Below are positions 1-5,115 of a stretch of DNA of 5,115 bases, piece after piece. Every line of letters starts with the position of its first letter. The stretch's first letter is position 1. This DNA comes from an uncultured Lachnospiraceae bacterium (GTDB lineage Bacteria; Bacillota; Clostridia; Lachnospirales; Lachnospiraceae). A program made the translations under genes and the position numbers. The DNA lies in the NCBI GenBank assembly GCA_910586405.1, contig CAJUII010000162.1:1-5115 (forward strand), written 5' to 3'. The notes under the pieces were generated by a model, which saw only the letters and a list, made by a program, of their open reading frames with translations, did no database searches and was not told the DNA's origin.

Positions 1-32
1 AATTCATTTTGTACTATTATTTTGCAGTGCTA

Positions 33-1724
33 CTATCTCACAGCCATTTGCACTGCGGCTTTCATCTGTTTCTTTTTTTCATACATGCGGTCATCTGCTG
101 TCTGATGTACCTTATCAATGTCATTGTCCTGCCGGCTTCCAGAGGCATAGCCGTATGCAATCGACAAGTTCAGGTCCTCTGCCGCAAGATTTTTCTGTGC
201 GATATTCTGTTCGAACTGTTCCATCAGCGCAGACAATTTCCTGTCATCGGTGAGCCCTAACACGGCAACAAATTCATCACCGCCAGTCCGCGCTACAACC
301 CCGTACTGACCAAAGGTCTGCGCAATCACCTCGGCGGCGCACCGAATCAGCACATCGCCCTTGGTGTGTCCATAGGTGTCATTTACAGTCTTTAGATTGT
401 TGACATCAAGGCAGACAATCGTGTAGTTTGCCGTCTGCTCTTCCCGAATTTTGTTAAAATGTTCCATACAGTACCGTCGGTTGTGAAGCTGCGTCAGCTC
501 ATCTGTGTAGGCGCTTTTGATCAGGAAATCACGCTCTTTTTGCTCCATCATCTTGTGTGTCATTTCTATATAAAATGAGATAAACAGAATGCAGATCAAT
601 ATCATAATGCCGCTCGAGGAGACACCTCTGATCTTGAAAATATCCATTCCAAGATAGCGGCCGCTGTTATAACCAACGAGGTCATACGCAATACAGCCAA
701 TCACAATCAACATTCCCAGAACAGACAGCCGGTTTTCCAGCTTGGAAAACTTTAGGTTGAGGAGGAGTACGTACAGGAAAAACAGCAGTCCGATGAACAG
801 TATCGCCTGCATGTATTTGAGCATTCCTGCCAGATGCACGATATCGAGCGTGTGGAGTGTCACCATTACGGAGACGGCTGCAAGTTCTATCGCAAGAAAG
901 ACGCGGTATGCAATGGCCAGCAGTCTCAGCTTGAGGTTGTACACCTCCTCACGTATGTAAATTGTCAGTGGAATCGGCGCCAGATAGAGCGCCAAATAGT
1001 TGATAAGTGAGATCGAATAGAGCGGCACCGCAAAAATAAGCATGATATTGTAGTAGCTCAGTGTCCACAATCCCATACAAATCGAAAAGAGAGAAATGCA
1101 AAACAGTCGGATATATTTGGCCGAATAAAGAAGTGCAAAGATCGTAATCACGCAGACAATCAGCCCAAAAAGAATCAGGAAGCAGCCGCTGAACAGGGGC
1201 AGCCTGTTCTCTGTAATCAACACGCGGTAGGCATTTTTCCACTCATACAGCCTTATGGAATCCAGCGTTGTAAAGACTTTTTCCTCTGCGACTGTCATAT
1301 GGATACGAAATCTTTTTCCCTGATAGGTGTTTGGAAAATTGATAAACTGATACCCGCTGCCGAGTGTTTTTCCCGCGGCAAGCCTGTCTACGCCATATTC
1401 ATATAGGAGTACATCATCAACATACATGCTGACCGCGCTATGTTTGATATGAAAACGCAGCGCACCTTCAACAAACCCCCAGTTTGCTGGAAGTGTACGC
1501 TGCATTATAATCTTATCGCCTTTACTGACAGCAGCAAACCGAAGCTCTGTCAGCCGGACATTCTGCCATGTATCTTCATTGATCGTGATATCCCAGCCAT
1601 CATCTAATACGACACAGTCTGATATCGCAGAATACTCTTTGGTGAGCAGTCCATCGAGTCTGGGCATCCATATCAGAATGCTGATCAGCGCAAAAAGAAT
1701 CCAGATAATCTTTAGCTTTTTCAT
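33..1724 (-). CDS. Membrane-bound diguanylate cyclase: extracellular sensor domain, seven-helix membrane region, GGDEF domain
   Basis: The predicted 563-residue protein makes cyclic di-GMP from two GTP at the inner face of the membrane. Counting from the ATG at 1724, residues about 6-22 form a signal-anchor helix. Residues about 30-170 look like an extracellular beta-sandwich resembling sugar-binding or 7TMR-DISM sensor folds. Seven hydrophobic helices follow (about 176-200, 205-222, 228-256, 268-290, 305-322, 333-350, 370-386). The cytoplasmic GGDEF domain spans about 398-555. It has the opening DELTQLHNRR (408-417), the metal-binding region LDVNNLKTVND (439-449), an intact GGDEF signature (481-485) and the usual closing ADDRMYEKKK (543-552). 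The product-inhibition motif RxxD is absent: the four residues at that position are GQYG (472-475). The frame stays open upstream to a TTG at 1775, but that codon is the -35 box of the gene's own promoter, so I use the ATG at 1724. GGDEF identity is sure; the ligand sensed is unknown. The 32 bases after the TAG stop show no terminator. Confidence 0.93.
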   Translation of the reverse strand: MKKLKIIWILFALISILIWMPRLDGLLTKEYSAISDCVVLDDGWDITINEDTWQNVRLTELRFAAVSKGDKIIMQRTLPANWGFVEGALRFHIKHSAVSMYVDDVLLYEYGVDRLAAGKTLGSGYQFINFPNTYQGKRFRIHMTVAEEKVFTTLDSIRLYEWKNAYRVLITENRLPLFSGCFLILFGLIVCVITIFALLYSAKYIRLFCISLFSICMGLWTLSYYNIMLIFAVPLYSISLINYLALYLAPIPLTIYIREEVYNLKLRLLAIAYRVFLAIELAAVSVMVTLHTLDIVHLAGMLKYMQAILFIGLLFFLYVLLLNLKFSKLENRLSVLGMLIVIGCIAYDLVGYNSGRYLGMDIFKIRGVSSSGIMILICILFISFYIEMTHKMMEQKERDFLIKSAYTDELTQLHNRRYCMEHFNKIREEQTANYTIVCLDVNNLKTVNDTYGHTKGDVLIRCAAEVIAQTFGQYGVVARTGGDEFVAVLGLTDDRKLSALMEQFEQNIAQKNLAAEDLNLSIAYGYASGSRQDNDIDKVHQTADDRMYEKKKQMKAAVQMAVR

Positions 1725-1734
1725 ACGCCTATTT

Positions 1735-1739
1735 CCCTT
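1735..1739 (-). promoter_or_regulatory. Ribosome binding site of the GGDEF gene
   Basis: An AAGGG lies 10 bases before the ATG at 1724. It is weaker and slightly further away than the sites of the other two genes, so translation may be modest. It supports the ATG at 1724 (MKKLK...) over the upstream in-frame TTG and ATG codons, which sit inside the promoter. Confidence 0.5.
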
Positions 1740-1746
1740 TTTATTT

Positions 1747-1775
1747 ATCATAGCATTGGCGTTTCGTATTGTCAA
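1747..1775 (-). promoter_or_regulatory. Sigma-A-type promoter of the GGDEF gene
   Basis: A consensus -35 box TTGACA (1770-1775), a 17-base spacer and a -10 box TATGAT (1747-1752), preceded by TGC, which makes an extended -10. Transcription should start near 1740, about 16 bases before the ATG at 1724. The short leader leaves little room for a riboswitch. The promoter lies in the 72-base gap just after the stop of the synthetase gene, so the cyclase can be transcribed on its own. Confidence 0.85.
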
Positions 1776-1796
1776 ATGGGGAAACCCTATGAAGCA

Positions 1797-4169
1797 TTAA
1801 TTCCGTAATAAGATCCGCTCTGCGCTGGTGCAGGCTTTTAAGTCTTTTTCAGTCTTTTTGTAAAAATCACGGAACTTTTTAGGGCAGGTGATAATCAGCT
1901 CAGGAATGGCATCCTTCATGGAGAGCTGACGCTCTGTCTTATCCCGGCGCACTGCGGCTATCACGCTTTTAAGGTGTTCGCCAAAGTCAATGTAGCACTG
2001 TTTTGTCTGCCGCGTCTCCCACTGTGTCAGATGCAGCGAGATTTCATTTTCATAGCTTCTGTAAAATTCCTGATAAATGTACTCGGTCACATAGGGCGTG
2101 TATATCGCATACAGCTTCAAAATGCCAAGCAAACTATAATACAGCGCAATCTGACCAGAATATTGCTGTCTCTCACCATGTTTTTGGGGCTGGTAGAGCC
2201 TTTCTTTTGCTATCTCGATATAGTAATCGCAGAAATCTTTCCAGAACAGGGTATCAATCTCGTGTCTTGCCTGCCCAATCTCATACTCATATAACAGTTC
2301 TGCTGCCTTTTTCGTCGTCTCGTTCACGCGCTGCAAAATCCATTGGTCAACGGGCAGCAAATCCGATTCGTCATAAGTCTCTGGCTTCTGGAAATCTGTT
2401 AGCTGCAAAATGGCAAACTTCGCGGCATTGTACAGCTTTTGGATAAAGCGCTTGGAGAGTTTGAGTTCGTCCTCGCTGAAAAAGGTATCTGTTCCAAGCC
2501 TGCTGTTCGCTGCCCAGTAGCGCACTGTGTCGGCGGAGTGTGTCTCGACCAGCGCGATCGGGGAATCGGCGCCGTTATTCTTGGACTTGCTGATCTTCTC
2601 CCCGGGCTTTGCCAGCACGAAGCCGCTAATCATTATATCACGCCACGGTATTCTCCCAGTATGATACAAACTTTTGACAATGGAGTAAAATGCCCATGTT
2701 CTGATAATCTCATGCGCCTGACTGCGCATTCCCATAGGAAGCAGCTCGTCGGTACAGTCCTGCGGCTCGCCATATCTGGCATTGATGAGCGTCGTGACCG
2801 AGGAGGTCGCCCATGTATCAAACACTGCCGTCTCAGGGATAAAGTCGGTACAGCCGCAGGCACAGGCATGAAGCGGATTCGTCTCGAGCGGATTGACTGG
2901 AAGCTGCTCTGGCGCGGCAAAAACAGGCTGTTTGCAGTCCTTGCAGTACCACACTGGAAACGGAACGCCAAAATACCGCTGTCTCGAAATACACCAGTCC
3001 CACTTTAAATTTTCCACCCACGTCTGATAGCGCTTCTTCATATGGGTCGGATGCCAGTGAATCTCGTCCGCCGCCTTTAAATATTTCTCCCGATCGGTCA
3101 GTACGTCAATGTACCACTGTCTTGAGGGCAGAAATTCCACGTCTGTGCCGCAGCGCTCATGGATTGCAACCATGTGCTGTATCGTCTCCTGTCTCACCAG
3201 AAGTCCCTGATTCCGCAGACAGTCGATGATATGCTGTCTTGCTTTTCTTATGGTCATGCCGCCGATATAAGATACATCGGAAGCAATCGTTCCGTTCGGC
3301 AGAATGATTTTTTTATAAGACAGATGGTGTTTCTCACACCAGTCCATGTCTGCCGAATCCCCGAAAGTAGCGCACATAACCGCGCCGGTTCCTTTTTCCA
3401 TGGAAACGGTCTCATCGGACAAAATGGGAATCTCAAAATCATATAGCGGTACCGTTGCCGTCTTTCCAATATAATTATGGTAGCGGCTGTCCTCTGGATG
3501 CACAAAAATGCACACGCAGCCTGCAAGCAGTTCCGGTCTGGTGGTCGCGATGAGCAGCGTTCCAACAGGTGTTGCAAAGTTGAGGTAATTAAATGTAGTC
3601 TCGCACTCCTTTGTCTCTAGCTCGGCCTGCGCGATGGAGGTCTGGCACTCGGTACACCATAGCACGGGAGACTCTTTCATGTAAGCTCTTTTGTTTTTCG
3701 CAAGTTCAAGAAATGATTTTTGCGAAATCTTCTGCGACAGCTCTGAGATGGTCTGATACTGTAAATTCCAGTCCACACTAAAGCCCAGCCGCTTCCACAG
3801 ATTCTTAAATTCCTCCTCGTATTTGGCGATGGTTTGCAGGCATTGATCTCGAAATTCGCTGCGCGGCAGCGCGTTGGCGTGAATGCCCTTGTCCCGCTCT
3901 ACAAGCCGCTCAGTGGGCAGTCCGTTATCGTCAAAGCCAAACGGATAAAACACGTCATATCCCTGCATTCGGCGAAACCGCGCGATCATTTCTGCCTGCG
4001 TGTAAGAGAACACATGTCCGATGTGCAGTTTGCCGCTGACAGTCGGCGGCGGCGTGTCGATTGAAAAGGTCTTGCGCGCTCTGTCATTTTGGTATCTGTA
4101 GATCTCCTGCGCTTCCCAGAAGTTTTCCAGATCTGTCTCTGTCTTGTGAAAATCATATTTTTTGTCCAT
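1797..4169 (-). CDS. valS: Valyl-tRNA synthetase, type 2 (archaeal/rickettsial-like), class I
   Basis: The 790-residue cytoplasmic enzyme attaches valine to tRNA-Val using ATP. The Rossmann catalytic domain has the class I HIGH motif (49-52) followed by GFDDNGLPTE (78-87), typical of the type 2 ValRS, where the common bacterial form has a GxDHAG-type sequence. The inserted editing domain (about 190-345) carries TTRPE (209-213), GTGAV (260-264) and FGDSADMDW (269-277), as expected for removal of mischarged threonine. Further on are KWDWCISRQRYFGVP (389-403), DTWATSS (451-457) and the second class I motif as KISKS (525-529), with Ile for the usual Met. Cysteine pairs at 172/175 and 409/412 plus 438/440 could bind zinc. 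The anticodon-binding helical domain lies at about 605-720. The length is close to the type 2 family; the full C-terminal coiled coil of the ~880-residue bacterial enzyme seems absent. The start is fixed by AGGAGG eight bases upstream. A T-box leader with a valine specifier confirms the amino acid. It may be a second valS in this genome, which the window cannot show. Confidence 0.95.
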   Translation of the reverse strand: MDKKYDFHKTETDLENFWEAQEIYRYQNDRARKTFSIDTPPPTVSGKLHIGHVFSYTQAEMIARFRRMQGYDVFYPFGFDDNGLPTERLVERDKGIHANALPRSEFRDQCLQTIAKYEEEFKNLWKRLGFSVDWNLQYQTISELSQKISQKSFLELAKNKRAYMKESPVLWCTECQTSIAQAELETKECETTFNYLNFATPVGTLLIATTRPELLAGCVCIFVHPEDSRYHNYIGKTATVPLYDFEIPILSDETVSMEKGTGAVMCATFGDSADMDWCEKHHLSYKKIILPNGTIASDVSYIGGMTIRKARQHIIDCLRNQGLLVRQETIQHMVAIHERCGTDVEFLPSRQWYIDVLTDREKYLKAADEIHWHPTHMKKRYQTWVENLKWDWCISRQRYFGVPFPVWYCKDCKQPVFAAPEQLPVNPLETNPLHACACGCTDFIPETAVFDTWATSSVTTLINARYGEPQDCTDELLPMGMRSQAHEIIRTWAFYSIVKSLYHTGRIPWRDIMISGFVLAKPGEKISKSKNNGADSPIALVETHSADTVRYWAANSRLGTDTFFSEDELKLSKRFIQKLYNAAKFAILQLTDFQKPETYDESDLLPVDQWILQRVNETTKKAAELLYEYEIGQARHEIDTLFWKDFCDYYIEIAKERLYQPQKHGERQQYSGQIALYYSLLGILKLYAIYTPYVTEYIYQEFYRSYENEISLHLTQWETRQTKQCYIDFGEHLKSVIAAVRRDKTERQLSMKDAIPELIITCPKKFRDFYKKTEKDLKACTSAERILLRN

Positions 4170-4177
4170 GCTTCGTT

Positions 4178-4183
4178 CCTCCT
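4178..4183 (-). promoter_or_regulatory. Ribosome binding site of valS
   Basis: A perfect AGGAGG lies eight bases before the ATG at 4169. It lies downstream of the T-box terminator, so it is transcribed only when the leader is read through. Confidence 0.9.
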
Positions 4184-4212
4184 AAAAATAGTATTATGAT
4201 AACAAAACAGAC

Positions 4213-4251
4213 AAAAAACCGCCCTAAAACACCTCTCGATGCTTAGGGCGG
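4213..4251 (-). terminator. Intrinsic terminator of the T-box leader
   Basis: CCGCCCUAA (4243-4251) pairs perfectly with UUAGGGCGG (4219-4227) around a 15-base loop, followed at once by six U (4213-4218). It forms when tRNA-Val is charged and stops transcription about 44 bases before the valS start. Its 5' arm is shared with the antiterminator, so only one can form. Confidence 0.93.
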
Positions 4252-4278
4252 ACTGACATGTCCGTGGTACCACCTAAA
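4242..4278 (-). promoter_or_regulatory. T-box sequence and antiterminator helix
   Basis: The T-box AGGUGGUACCACGG (4262-4275) is close to the family consensus. UUUAGG (4273-4278) pairs with CCUAAG (4242-4247), leaving the seven-base bulge UGGUACC; then CGGAC pairs with GUCCG around the loop AUGUCA. The bulge UGGU is complementary to the ACCA end of a tRNA whose discriminator base is A, as in tRNA-Val. CCUAAG is also used by the terminator, giving the switch. Confidence 0.92.
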
Positions 4279-4302
4279 TTCAGAAAAAATTCTGCACTCT
4301 GT

Positions 4303-4339
4303 ACGATGCGGGAATGCCCTTACTGGATTCCGATATCGC
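4303..4339 (-). promoter_or_regulatory. Stem III of the T-box leader
   Basis: A two-part hairpin: GCGAU pairs with AUCGU (one G-U pair), and CGGAAU pairs with AUUCCCG with one bulged base. It sits between the pseudoknot and the antiterminator, where T-box leaders normally have Stem III. Hand folding only. Confidence 0.65.
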
Positions 4340-4368
4340 TTCCCTTGATAACGGTGGGAATCTCCGTT
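4340..4368 (-). promoter_or_regulatory. Stem IIA/B-type pseudoknot of the T-box leader
   Basis: AACGG (4364-4368) pairs with CCGUU (4350-4354). UUCCC inside that hairpin's loop (4356-4360) pairs with GGGAA just downstream (4340-4344), which makes an H-type pseudoknot. Canonical T-box leaders carry a Stem IIA/B pseudoknot at this place. Hand folding only, but both helices are perfect five-pair matches. Confidence 0.7.
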
Positions 4369-4388
4369 GGAGTCTACTAAGAGTCTGT

Positions 4389-4468
4389 TCTCTGTTCAAT
4401 CCAAAGCTCAAAGGCTACTTCCATACACCCTTCACGAAAGTTTTCACCAGCCACTTTCTCTCTGTTCA
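4389..4468 (-). repeat. Ten-base direct repeat TGAACAGAGA within the T-box leader
   Basis: TGAACAGAGA occurs exactly at 4459-4468, in the conserved AG-rich part of Stem I, and again at 4389-4398 in the linker just after Stem I. The first copy is expected in T-box leaders; the second is in a place normally less conserved. Confidence 0.6.
4416..4418 (-). promoter_or_regulatory. Specifier codon GUA (Val) in T-box Stem I
   Basis: The context GAA-GUA-GCCUUUGAGC on the 3' side of Stem I fits the usual specifier loop, with a purine right after the codon. GUA reads tRNA-Val with anticodon UAC, matching the downstream valyl-tRNA synthetase. The neighbouring frames (AGU serine, UAG stop) do not fit the gene. 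Confidence 0.85.
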
Positions 4469-4525
4469 TCAGGAATGCATGTACTCCTCCTCGTCGATGC
4501 TTTTTGTCCGTAATTGTTTATACGC

Positions 4526-4553
4526 ATTATAGCACATTACTGGGCGTTGTCAA
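4526..4553 (-). promoter_or_regulatory. Sigma-A-type promoter of the T-box/valS unit
   Basis: A perfect -35 box TTGACA (4548-4553), a 16-base spacer and a perfect -10 box TATAAT (4526-4531), preceded by TGC (extended -10). Transcription should start near 4519. The -35 box and most of the spacer lie inside the last codons and stop of the kinase gene. Such a strong promoter fits a gene whose output is set by termination and not by initiation. Confidence 0.92.
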
Positions 4554-5088
4554 TATGATTTTTGGCATATTCCAGAAATTCCGGTGTCTTGGACCAGTAT
4601 TTCACACCCCAGTTTTCGAAATTCCACTCCTCCATGTAGTCATTGCACTCGTAGTCCACATAGTACAGCGTACTGTCGTCTTTTTGCAGAATAAAATTCG
4701 TGGGAAAATAGTCGATATTGGTGTTTGCAGGATACAGCACACCACACATTTTCTTCACCTGCACGATGCAGTCTGCGGGGAGTGTATCGTCAAGCACCAT
4801 CTCGTACACTGTCTTTCCGTCGATGTACTCCTTGACCAGACGTTCATTGCTGACATCGGCGTCGAGCAGCTTGGGCATGGGGATTCCGATTTTGTGCAGT
4901 CTGTCATAGTCGCGCAGCTCTGCTGCCATCTTATCGCCAAACTGGTAATAGTCACAGGGCTCATGATGAATCTGCTTCACGACGACTGTCTGGCTGTCGT
5001 CTTTTGCCAGATAAGAATAGCCGCCTTTTCCTTTGCCGAGCAGTTTGAGAATTTGATAACTTTTGCCGTTTACTTCGAGTTGTTCCAT
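4537..5088 (-). CDS. Minimal protein-kinase-like phosphotransferase, substrate unknown
   Basis: The 183-residue soluble protein has the kinase fold landmarks in the right order. These are a glycine-rich loop LGKGKGGYSYLA (17-28), a beta-3 lysine K38 in VVVKQI, a likely alpha-C glutamate E57, a hinge around VKEYIDG (85-91), a catalytic loop NIDYFPTNF (124-132) with Asp126 and Asn131 spaced as in HRDxxxxN, and the metal aspartate D145 in YYVDYE. All the residues needed for phosphotransfer seem present. It is far shorter than Hanks-type kinases (about 260 residues for the domain alone), nearer to compact Bud32/RIO or small-molecule kinases, with only a short tail (EEWNFENWGVKYW) after the metal site. 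No membrane helix or extra domain is seen. The ATG at 5088 follows AGGAG by nine bases. No terminator follows the stop; the valS promoter overlaps its end. Kinase fold is well supported; whether it acts on a protein or a small molecule is unknown. Confidence 0.85.
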   Translation of the reverse strand: MEQLEVNGKSYQILKLLGKGKGGYSYLAKDDSQTVVVKQIHHEPCDYYQFGDKMAAELRDYDRLHKIGIPMPKLLDADVSNERLVKEYIDGKTVYEMVLDDTLPADCIVQVKKMCGVLYPANTNIDYFPTNFILQKDDSTLYYVDYECNDYMEEWNFENWGVKYWSKTPEFLEYAKNHIDNAQ

Positions 5089-5097
5089 ATGGTTGTA

Positions 5098-5102
5098 CTC
5101 CT
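5098..5102 (-). promoter_or_regulatory. Ribosome binding site of the kinase gene
   Basis: AGGAG lies nine bases before the ATG at 5088 and fixes that start. The promoter of this gene is not visible; only 27 bases precede the start codon within the window. Confidence 0.8.
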
Positions 5103-5115
5103 TTTGATTATTGTT

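Larger units (their letters stand above)
4213..4519 (-). ncRNA. T-box riboswitch leader (tRNA-Val sensing) of valS
   Basis: This untranslated leader senses the charging state of tRNA-Val and decides whether transcription continues into valS. Reading the minus strand 5' to 3', it holds Stem I (about 4403-4503), a linker, an H-type pseudoknot (4340-4368), Stem III (4303-4339), a small hairpin (4281-4294), the conserved T-box (4262-4275) and a terminator (4213-4251). In Stem I, AAAGC pairs with GCUUU at the base, AUGCAUUC with GGGUGUAU in the middle, and GAAAGU with ACUUUC near the tip. The specifier is GUA. By the known mechanism, uncharged tRNA pairs with the specifier and, through its ACCA end, with the UGGU of the T-box, stabilising the antiterminator. 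The 5' end at about 4519 is inferred from the promoter. The leader fills the 367-base gap between the kinase and valS genes. Confidence 0.96.

Noticed and set aside
949..1242. Minus-strand 97-codon frame inside the cyclase gene
   Set aside because: It overlaps the membrane region of the real gene in another frame and resembles nothing known.
1776..1792. GGG-UUU-CCCC hairpin after valS as a terminator
   Set aside because: The stem is only three to five pairs and is followed by TTTGAC and not a run of U; it is unlikely to stop transcription well.
2003..3008. Plus-strand open frames of 106 to 189 codons opposite valS
   Set aside because: They lie entirely antisense to a well-supported synthetase gene, show no recognisable domain, have cysteine- and arginine-rich shadow composition, and lack ribosome binding sites.
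4236..4502. AAGCATCGA found both at the base of Stem I (4494-4502) and in the terminator loop (4236-4244)
   Set aside because: Nine bases is short and both places are explained by T-box pairing; probably chance, with no sign of a mobile element.
4314..4532. Plus-strand 72-codon open frame in the gap between kinase and valS
   Set aside because: It is antisense to the T-box leader; its sequence is explained by the RNA structure and it has no good ribosome binding site.
1..5115. Search for CRISPR arrays, insertion sequences, tRNA or rRNA genes and attachment sites
   Set aside because: No regular spaced repeats, terminal inverted repeats, transposase-like proteins or tRNA cloverleaf were seen on either strand.

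Overview
This 5.1 kb window carries three genes, all on the minus strand, in transcription order: a very small protein-kinase-like protein (4537-5088), a valyl-tRNA synthetase (1797-4169), and a membrane-bound GGDEF diguanylate cyclase (33-1724). The genome looks like a Bacillota (Firmicutes) member. The evidence is a full T-box riboswitch, consensus sigma-A promoters, strong AGGAGG-type ribosome binding sites, and a multi-span GGDEF receptor of a kind common in Clostridia. Lachnospiraceae is my best guess at family, but the window contains no marker that proves it.

Layout from right to left. The kinase gene starts 27 bases inside the right edge with a good ribosome binding site; its promoter lies outside. 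Its last codons contain the -35 box of the next promoter (4526-4553). That promoter drives a leader of about 350 nt holding a T-box: Stem I with a GUA (valine) specifier, a Stem IIA/B-type pseudoknot, Stem III, and mutually exclusive antiterminator and terminator helices. The T-box controls the synthetase gene, so it should be made when uncharged tRNA-Val builds up. The synthetase is of the shorter type 2 (archaeal/rickettsial-like) ValRS class and not the usual ~880-residue bacterial type, so it may be a second, acquired copy. A 72-base gap follows with its own strong extended -10 promoter and no convincing terminator. The cyclase gene comes next and ends 32 bases before the left edge.

The genes share a strand, but the two internal promoters suggest at least two transcription units with possible read-through, not one tight operon. 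The valine synthetase and its T-box form a clear functional unit. A link between these and either the kinase or c-di-GMP signalling is only a hypothesis from position. No tRNA or rRNA gene, mobile element or CRISPR array was seen. The plus strand holds only shadow reading frames.
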